DNA of 64,000 nucleotides, taken from Atrina japonica (lineage: Eukaryota > Mollusca > Bivalvia > Pterioida > Pinnidae). The notes below the pieces were generated by a model. The model did no database searches, was not told where the DNA came from, and saw only the letters and a program-made list of their open reading frames with translations. The stretch spans positions 690,001-754,000 of the forward strand of contig BROG01000073.1 in NCBI GenBank assembly GCA_030159075.1, given 5' to 3'. Made by a program: the position numbers and the translations under genes. Of the stretch, positions 45,575-56,200 are shown one piece after another; the first letter of the stretch is position 1; each line of letters begins with the position of its first letter.

Positions 45575-45879
45575 GAATTATTAGTTATTAAATTTACTGA
45601 ATAGTAAATCAACTCTATCAAATCTATTTTATATTAGCTCTTAAAGACTAACTAACAAAATTTTAGAAAATTGGCTTGGTGGTTTAGTAAAAGTAATTGA
45701 ATATATCCAATCAGTTAACACAACAGACAATAGTAACCAATCATAATCAGTCATGTGACCTGGGTAACCTAATCCATGATCATCCCAATATGTCTGTACT
45801 TACAAACATGGTGTGGTTTACATAGTATGTACATTTTCATTATTTTCTTTCAGGTAATACATATTTTCTTAATCATATA

Positions 45880-46824
45880 AAGTCCTTCTTATTACAATCA
45901 CATTAACTAGCCTTTATTCTGGAAAGTCAAAATCACCAGTCATTATTCTGGAAAGTGACATTCACTAGCATATATCACATTAGTCACATTCAATACATAG
46001 TATTGATTCTGGTTAGCTACATTAACTGGCTCAAGTTGAATTTATTGGCTTTTATGCCAGATAAATCACATTCACTTGGCCTATCTAGGCACATGTAAGT
46101 CAAATTCACTAGCCATATATAGCCACATGCACTAACCCTGTCAAGGTACATGTAGGTCACATTCACTTGCCATATATAAGTCAAATTCACTAGCCATATA
46201 TAGCCACATGTAAGTCATTCACCAGCCTTTGTTTAAGTATATCACATTCACTAGCCATATAAAGGCGCATGTTAGTAACTTTCAAGTCCTACCAAGATAC
46301 ATACATGTAAGTCACATTCACTTGCAATATATAGCCACATGTAAGTCACATTCACTTGCAATATATAGCCACATGTAAGTCATATGCACTTGCAATATAT
46401 AGCCACATGTAAGTCACATTCACTTGCAATATATAGCCACATGTAAGTCAAGCATTCACTTGCAATATATAGCCACATGTAAGTCACATTCACTTGCAAT
46501 ATATAGCCACATGTAAGTCATTCACTAGCCTTTGTTTAAGTAAATCACATTCACTAGCCATATCCATGCACATGTAAGTAACTTTCAATGACCCTACCAC
46601 CAAGATACATACACATAAATCACTTTCACTAGCGCTGCCTATGCATATTTAACATATGTTCACTGGCTCTGCCTAGGCACATTAAGTCACATTTTCTAGC
46701 TCTGTCTAGGCATATTTAACATACATTCACTGGCTCTGCCTAGGCACATATAAGTCACATTACTAGGTCTGTCTAGGCACATGGAAGTCATATTCACTGG
46801 TTCTGCCTAGGCTATTCACTAGCC
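45880..46824. repeat. Degenerate 30-34 bp tandem repeat
   Basis: The core at 46270-46520 is CACATGTAAGTCACATTCAC, TTGCAATATATAGC. Flanking parts use CTAGCCATATATAGCCACAT and GGCTCTGCCTAGGCACAT variants. It abuts the 3' end of the kelch-like gene. Confidence 0.87.
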
Positions 46825-46830
46825 TTTATT
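46825..46830 (-). terminator. Candidate polyadenylation signal of the kelch-like gene
   Basis: AATAAA on the minus strand, 310 nt after the stop codon at 47140. ATTAAA variants occur nearer (47035-47030 and 46933-46928). I cannot decide which is used. Confidence 0.3.
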
Positions 46831-47139
46831 ATTTCAGGAATGCATTTTTTGTACATGTTGTATGATATAGCATATATTGAAATTCCTGTATCATATTCCT
46901 TTGTCATCAATACATCTACAAAGAGGTTTTAATAGCACTCAAAATCAATTGTCACTACATTTTAAAAACCCTGCTCTCCATTCTATTAACCATAATCATA
47001 TTTCTATCAAGCACTGGTCTCCAATGGAATTTAATCAAGTATATATCTGTTTTTGTTGGGCATTATCATAATACAAAATAATTATCATGCCAAGAAGGAA
47101 ATAGATTCCAATGTCTGCAGTGAGTGGCAGACACACTCT

Positions 47140-47296
47140 TTACACATTACAAATATGTGCTATCCTTTCCTTGTTGATTACTTCTTTCCTTGCTACCATG
47201 GAAACACAACTAAGCCAACTACGACTGGATTGCATCTCTCCGATGATTTCCCAACTATCAGCCTCGGGATCATAGCACTCGACTGTATCATGATAC
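47140..47296 (-). CDS. Kelch-like gene, last coding exon (kelch repeat 6)
   Basis: Acceptor ATCTTCCTCTTTAG. One base completes a split Arg; then YHDTVECYDPEADSWEIIGE, MQSSRSWLSCVSM and a short basic tail to TAA at 47142-47140. This supplies the second half of kelch repeat 6, whose GG doublet lies in the previous exon. The plus-strand frame at 47053-47328 is its shadow. Confidence 0.92.
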
Positions 47297-50200
47297 CTAA
47301 AGAGGAAGATCCGAGACTTGTATTATAGAGTAACTAAAGTTAATCACACTTAATTGTGTTACTTTTTACATATAAATTATCCCTCCTCTGATTGGTCAAA
47401 ACACTGCAGAGAAATCATGAATCAAAATATAATGATTATAACATGATCATTCTGTAGTTGCTCATTGGCTTATTTTATACTTTCTGTTCTGTTCAATCGT
47501 TATACCGACCTCAAAAATGCTTCATAGGATGTCATAACAAAGATCTAATAAATTGTGAACATTGATGATGCCATAGTAGGAATTATGTTATGATTGTTCT
47601 TGTTTGACTTACTACAGTAAACAATCAAGATCAAGTAGGAATCTCTCATCTCAAGACATAGTAGGAATGACATCATGATTGTTCTTGTTTGACATCCGGC
47701 TACTTACTACAGCAAACAATCAAGATCTCTCAAGACAGTAAGAATGACATCATGATTGTTCTTGTTTGACATCTGGCTACTTACTACAGTAAACAATCAA
47801 GATCTCTCAAGACAGTAGGAATGACATCATGATTGTTCTTGTTTGACATCATTATTACAGCAAACAATCAAGTTCTTGTTTGACATCTGGCTACTTACTA
47901 CAGTAAACAATCAAGATCTCTCAAGACAGTAGGAATGACATCATGATTGTTCTTGTTTGACATCCGGCTACTTACTACAGCAAACAATCAAGATCTCTCA
48001 AGACAGTAGGAATGACATCATGATTGTTCTTGTTTGACATCTGGCTACTTACTATAGTAAACAATCAAGATCTCTCAAGACATAGTAGGAATGACATCAT
48101 GATTGTTCTTGTTTGACATCTGGCTACTTACAATAGTAAACAATCAAGATCTCTCAAGACATAGCAGGAATGACATCATGATTGTTCTTGTTTGACATCT
48201 GGCTACTTACTACAGTAAACAATCAAGATCTCTCAAGACATAGCAGGAATGACATCATGATTGTTCTTGTTTGACATCTAGCTACTTACAATAGTAAACA
48301 ATCAAGGTCTCTCAAGACATAGTAGGAATGACATCATGATTGTTCTTGTTTGACATCCGGCTACTTACTACAGCAAACAATCAAGATCTTTCAAGACAGT
48401 AGGAATGACATCATGATTGTTCTTGTTTGACGTTGTTACTTTTGACCGCAGTAAACAATCAAGGTCATTTACATGTTTGTTCCTTTTATGATATAGTGGA
48501 AGCTGTCTTGAGGGACCATCCTCTCTGCCTCTGAAATATGGTCCCTTAAGACAGGCAGTCTCTCAAAACAGGTTTTATCTTGAGGATTATTTAACCTAGT
48601 GGTTTTCAGAAAGTGGTCTTAAAAAACAGGTGGTCTTTGAAGAAAGGTTCCACTATATTCTTTATGTTAATTAGCCAGATAAGATAATCGTGTAAAAAAT
48701 AAATAAACAAAATTGTTGACTTTAGATATTGGTTGATACCTTGATTTATCGACCACAGGAAAAATTATATTCACCTTGGCTATTGAACTCAGTGAATATC
48801 ACTTCCCTAAGGTTGGTAGATTAAAGTGTTATCATCATCAATTTTCAATAACTGTAAAACAGTTCATACCTCAAAGCTACTAAACATGTAATACACTGGA
48901 TTCCTCTTAATTGTAGAAATGTCAGAGAAAATAATGCAATTAACAGGAATATGTAATTAACAGGAATTAGTGTATTTTAGGGAACAATGATGATTCATGT
49001 TCATCTAGTCTTTTCTTTTGTATATATAATACCATTACAAACATCCTATGTACACTAGTAATGGATTCAAATTAAACATTAGGGTAAAATAATATCATAA
49101 AAGCAAAATTTTCACAAAACATAGTTTGGTATGTTCTCATTTCTATTAAAATAGTATTTTCACACACAACTTTTTTACCGTAATCCGTACATTTTCCCTC
49201 AGTTTGGGAAATATTTTATGCAATTAACAGGTATTCTTGGTTTAACCTATGCAATTTAAAGGAATATTTGACACATAAGAGATAGTAAATGGTTTTGTAT
49301 TTTAAGTTCTTATGCAATTAACAGGAATATCAGGTATACAAATAAGTGGAATCAATTGTGTGGTATTTATGTACATGTAGCCAATATGATCTATAATCAA
49401 TAAAATAGCAATACTATCACAGTGATGAGTGATCACAACCAACTTTACAGATAGTAATTATATAATCTCAAATACTTTTATAATAATGTGATAGTCTCAT
49501 TCACTCATAATCTCTGATGAAAAAAATTGGGTCTGAAAATTGTTCTTCAAATCCAACTGTTGTACATAAAACATTATCTATATTCTGTTGACAAATACTC
49601 AATAAATCAAATTTCAAGAACATAATAAAGTAATGTTAGAATGGTGGTCAGTACCTGTCCCAGCCCTCCTCTCCTCCACAAACATATATCTTGCCACCAA
49701 CTACAGCCACACCTGGCCGGTATCGTCTTTCTAACAAAGAAAATTTCTGTATCCACTGATTAGTTCTGGGGTTGTAGCATTCTACTTTGTTTGTGTTTTC
49801 TGTAGAAGCATGCCAACCTCCTGTATGACAAAAGGACAAACTGTTAATTAGATATCAAGATAGTTTTCATACAGCAAATACGTGCAAGAGTTATTTCCCT
49901 TTGTCAGTCATATTGTAGATCAATTTGCTCAGCTTTCCTCTCTGTGTATTGTATTAGTGAAAGGAACATCAGAATTGTTATCAAAATCAAATGTAGAGAT
50001 TAATTAAGACATGAAATCGATATCTTTGACCTAGACATTTTTTTCCACAATATATTGCATCAGAATACTTTACTGAATTTCTATGTATATATGATGTGTG
50101 AATGTTTCAAACAGACAAATTAGCAGACAGAAAGCTCTCCCACCACAATGTTATATATGCCTGGGGTACAAATATACAAACCTATGATATATATCAGTCC

Positions 50201-53200
50201 ATCAAGTACACAAGCCCCGGAGCCAGAGCGAGGAATGAGCATATTGGCTTTTTCTATCCATTTATCAAGTCTGGGATTGTAACACTGTACAAGGTCAATG
50301 CCATCACCGTCCTCCAAAACAGCACCTCCTATAGAACACAAAAAAAGATACTATTAGTTAATCAGGGTTCAACACTAAGAGTTGTCCGGGACAAGTCTAT
50401 TTTGGGTTCGGACAAGTTTATGTTACTTAGTTGATGTTGAAAACAAAAATTAATTCAATAAAGATTGTTCTTGTTTAAAAACAAAATAATATCTTCAAAT
50501 GTTACACTTGATTTTTGGACAAGTCATTTTTGTAATTGGACAAGTAGATTTCAGTACTACTTGTCCTGTAGGACAAGTGGAAATTTTCATTATTGTTGAC
50601 CCCTGTTAATATTTGTATATATATATTTCATAAACTTGAGCAACAACTTGTTTGTTTGTTTATTGTTGTTTAACGTCCCACTCAAGAATATTTCACTCAT
50701 ATGGAGACGTCACCAAATGCCGGTGAAGGGCTTCAAATTTTGGCCTATGCTCGGCACTTACGGCCATTGAGCAGTGAGGGTTCTTTAACGTGCCGACACC
50801 TACTGTGACACGGGACCTCCAGTTTTTACTGTCTCATCCGAAAGACAGGAAACCAACCTGTCGCCGGCGGGACTCGAACTCACGACCTCACGATCCAGAG
50901 TCGAGCGCGCTACCGACTGAGCCAGGCCGGCTCTGAGAGCAATAACTACTCAGAATACTAGTAAACTACACATTTAGATCTAAAATGGACTATGTGTCCA
51001 ATAGGAACAGAATATCACTAGATATAAAGATTATATCCTCACAATATACGACAGTATTAGCTATCTTCAAAGTGCTTCCAAAACAGCACGCGCTGCAGAA
51101 ATTTTGCTATGGTATATGTCAAAATTTTGAAAAATGAATCATACATTTATAATAATTGACTGAAGTCAAGACAACCATTGATTTTGCTTTTAAATATTTT
51201 AAGTTTTATAAAAGTTAATATTTCAGTAAAACAGCATGGCCCCCACATAACAAAAAGCTAGGATAATAGACAAATTCTGGATAGAGAACAACCAAATATG
51301 AAGACATACAAAAACTGATAAAAAACAAAATTTATAATCAACTGATGAATTCAAAATCCAAATAAATGTATATCTTAGTAAGGTGTATTTTAAAACATTC
51401 TGAAAACTTCATGGCTTAAAATCTTCACCCTACAGAGACAAACAACAGCAGTGTGGGTCCCCACTTTCTACGGATTGGAGTGTTTCACAGGCTCGCAATG
51501 TTTCATCACAATTAAGTTGTATCTGTGACAATCAAAAGATGACCCTGCTTGTCACACATGTATATTTTGTAGATTAAGTTAGTAAGACTAAATGATGTTA
51601 TAAACTGTACTTTTAGTACAGTTTATAACAATAAATGTATGATGAAGATCATATCTAAGTGACTATGACTAAATGTTAAACAAAATATACTGCTGCAACT
51701 GAAGATGTCATTTTTTTTTTTACTTAAGTATAAGACATGTATCGCAATACAACTTACAAATGAAGAATAACAAGAATCTTATGGTAAGGAAAGTCCATAG
51801 AAATCATCTCAATTTTCTTAAACAGGAGTTACACAGACAATTTGATACCAAATGGAGTCTGGAAACACACCATTGCAGGGCTAGTTAACCCCATTGCTGG
51901 ACTAGTTAACCCCATTACATACCTGTTACATAAAGACATCCCTCCACTGCTACCACTGCTGGACTAGTTAACCCCATTACATACCTGTTACATACCTGTT
52001 ACATAAAGACAACCCACCCTCCACTGCTGGACTAGTTAACCCCATTACATACCTGTTACATACCTGTTACATAAAGACAACCCACCCTCCACTGCTGGAC
52101 TAGTTAACCCCATTACATACCTGTTACATAAAGACAACCCACCCTCCACTGCTGGACTAGATAACCCCACTGCTGGACTAGTTAACCCCATTACATACCT
52201 GTTACACAAAGAAACCCTCCACTGCTGCCACTGCTGGACTAGTTAACCCCATTACATACCTGTTACACAAAGAAACCCTCCACTGCTGCCACTGCTGGAC
52301 TAGTTAACCCCATTACATACCTGTTACATAAAGACAACCCATCCTCCACTGCTGGACTAGTTACATAAAGAAAACCCTCCACTGCTGGACTAGATAACCC
52401 CATTGCTGGAATAGTTAACCCCATTACATACCTGTTACATAAAGAAACCCTCCACTGCTGCCACTGCTGGACTAGTTAACCCCATTACATACCTGTTACA
52501 TAAAGACAACTCTCCACTGCTGCCACTGCTGGACTAGTTAACCCCATTACATACCTGTTACATAAAGAAACCCTCCACTGCTGCCACTGCTGGACTAGTT
52601 AACCCCATTACATACCTGTTACATAAAGACAACCCTCCACTGCTGGACTAGATAACATAAAGACAACTCTCCACTGCTGGACTAGATAACATAAAGACAA
52701 CTCTCCACTGCTGGACTAGATAACATAAAGACAACCCTCCACTGCTGGACTAGATAACATAAAGACAACCCTCCACTGCTGGACTAGATAACATAAAGAC
52801 AACTCTCCACTGCTGGACTAGATAACATAAAGACAACTCTCCACTGCTGGACTAGATAACATAAAGACAACCCTCCACTGCTGCCACTGCTGGACATAAA
52901 GTTACAACCCTCCACTGCTGGACTAGATAACATAAAACCCAACCTCTGCTGCACTGCTGGACTAGTTAACCCCATTACATACCTGTTACATAAAGACAAC
53001 TCTCCACTGCTGGACTAGATAACATAAAGACAACCCTCCACTGCTGCCACTGCTGGACTAGTTAACCCCATTACATACCTGTTACATAAAGACAACCCTC
53101 CACTGCTGGACTAGATACATAAAGACAACCCTCCACTGCTGCCACTGCTGGACTAGTTAACCCCATTACATACCTGTTACATAAAGAAAACCCTCCACTG

Positions 53201-56200
53201 CTGCCACTGCTGGACTAGTTAACCCCATTACATACCTGTTACATAAAGACAACCCTCCACTGCTGCCACTGCTGGACTAGTTAAAAGAATTAACATACCT
53301 GTTACATAAAGACAACCCTCCACTGCTGGACTAGTTACATAAAGACAACCCTCCACTGCTGGACTAGCTGCATAAAGAAAACCCTCCACTGCTGGACTAG
53401 ATAACCCCATTACATACCTGTTACATAAAGACAACCCTCTACTGCCACCACTGCAGGGCTAGTTAACCCCATTCTCATATTTGATACATAGCACCAGTTG
53501 TTTGTGTACAAATTATACTGCTCAACACTTTCTAAGCGCTTGGAGCCATCCCATCCTCCAACTGCATACATGTAGCCATCCAACATCGCTAGTCCTATGG
53601 ATATATATATCATAAGTGAGAAGCATGTCAATAATATAAATACAGTAATACCTTGTTACACTGTCACCATTTGTTTAACCAAAATTTGGCAATAGGTTGA
53701 GGGAAATCTTAAATGAAGCTATAGAGAAAATTGGAAAAGTGTAGGACAAAGTGATGTGGCAATTGAAATGAGGAGCATTATTAAGAGGTTTATATCAGGT
53801 TAAATTATAAATACATGTACATACAATCATGTTTTTAAGGTCAAACTAGAGAACAAATTCTTATTTATAAACTTGACTACAGACATATGGTAGTACTGTA
53901 ACTACATGTACAGAGTTGTGTTGGGAGTCTTACTGGGTTTATACAGGTACACCACAATTTTGTCACTTATATAGTGGCTACCAGTCATCAACAGTGGCAG
54001 CGAAAATCCAATTACATCAAGCTTGGCCCTTTTACAGGTGAACTGGTTAATTTCACTCGTCAACTCAGGATTGAGTCAAAATGGTTGTGTGATATGATTA
54101 CTCAAAGTCATTGACAGGAATTACCCGTGTAATTTTAGGAAAAGTTTGTATTACTGGTAATATGCAGCTCGTACTTAGCTTACAAGTGCATTATATGTAG
54201 AAAAATCATTGTTCAACCCTACCCTTTAAAGATGATTAAAGAAGTTTCCTTAGATAATACATGATGAGTCATGTCTCATTTTCCTTTTCTATAATGGATT
54301 ATCAAACTTGAAAATTTTCAAACTTATCTTGCATCATATCTTAAAATATATGCAACTCTTCACATAATGATACATTTGCATCTCAAAAAGTTTGTGTTTG
54401 TACAAACAAATTTAGGAATATATATCGTAAGTCTAACCTTGACAAATGTTAAAGATTTAAATGTGACCTGTCACAGATTACCAGGTTTTTGCTTTGTTTT
54501 TTCAAATTGTGTTTTATGCCAACTTAACAATTTTTCAGTTATATGGTGGAGAAGAGAAGTAGGGCCAGTTTTACTAAAGGTCATAACTTTATTTATTAGA
54601 GGTTGTAACTTTATTTACTAAAGGTCATAACTTTACATGTACACGTAAATCTAGACTTACGTCTAAACTGAGTTTCACTAAAGGTTGTATCCTTCTTCCT
54701 ATGTATAAACTGACGTCTGAGTCTACATGTAAGTCTGCTCCAAACTACTACTAACTTCACATGTAACTGAGTGTAGGTTAACAAGTAAGCATGTGTTTAC
54801 GATCTTTTGTAAAACTGAAATTATGTACACGTAAATAAAGTTATAACTCGAGTTACATCTACATTTGTGGGCAAAGCTACCACTTTTAATGAAACTGGCC
54901 CTAGATTTTCAGCTGGTAGGGTCAACATTTTATTTTCATGTATTCTTATGTTTCTGGTAATTACTAGATGGCAACAGATCAGAACAACTTTGAGGGGCGT
55001 CAGCAGTGTTTTCTTAATAAAGATTTCTTTCCTTTTTCACTTCTTAGACTGATATACAATAGCAAAAAATAAATATATTCAGACATAAGACATCTTATTT
55101 TTCTTATCTCTGTTCAACTTTGTAGATCTTGATTTAGAAATCAATTTCATAAGAGTAGTCCAGTTAATAATAGACTGCAATATGATACAGATTCCCATCA
55201 AAATGAAACTGATTGTCTCTTGACATTATTTTCCTAAAATCTGTATCACTTTGACATTTAAGTTACAGTTATCATGAAAATGTCTATGCAATAAATGACA
55301 TTTTTCAAATTAAAAATATTTTATGATAAAAGAAATTGATAGATCAAATTTTATAAAATTCTATAAAAGAAAATCTTTACAAGCTCCCCTCTAAGATAAC
55401 AAGTTATAGTCATACCTAGTTCAGACCTTGGAACCTGCATGTGCATCATTTCATCCCAGGTGTCAAGACAGGGATCATACCGCCACACACTTCTACTGGC
55501 AGAGCCATCAGGGTACTCGCCTCCAGCCAGGTACAAATAAGAACCTCCTGTAAACAATCAAACTAATATTATCACACACTTCTACTGGCAGAGCCATCAG
55601 GGTACTCACCTCCGGCCAGGTACAAATAAGAACCTCCTGTTGACAATCAAACTAATTATCATACACTTCTACTTGCAGAGCCATCTGGGTACTCGCCTCC
55701 AGCCAGGTACAAATACATGTAAGACCCTCCTGTAGACAATCAATCTAAAAAAGTCAGGTCTAAGCTAAAAACCACCTGTCTGTACATGTGTTATCAATAC
55801 TTTACAGGTATGTTAAATAGTGAGATCTGAGCCCCAAATCACATGTCTGTTTTATCAATACTTTACAGGTATGTTAAATAGTGAGATCTGAGCCCCAAAT
55901 CACCTGTCTGTTTTATCAATACTTTACAGGTATGTTGAATAGTGAGATCTGAGCAAATTTCCAGCTGCCTGCTGGGCTTGTCTAGTATTACATGTATGTC
56001 GCTCATCCAAATAAAATCATGTTCTCTTTTAAGACAAGTTTACACTAAGTCCAATACATGTATCTTGGATGTATCTAATGGCAGCTAGGATAGCACTGCC
56101 CATTTCTGAAGGGACATAATAAGTTGTGTATAGGTTATAAATTAATGAAATGAAATACCGGTATTCTAAATGTTTACATCACTAGAGATGTACAAAAAAA

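Noticed and set aside
47053..47328. Plus-strand 91-codon frame
   Set aside because: It is antisense to the last exon of the kelch-like gene.
50870..50934. A functional tRNA gene
   Set aside because: The tRNA-like fold is imperfect (D and T arms), and the sequence is the head of a SINE with body and tail present in two other copies.
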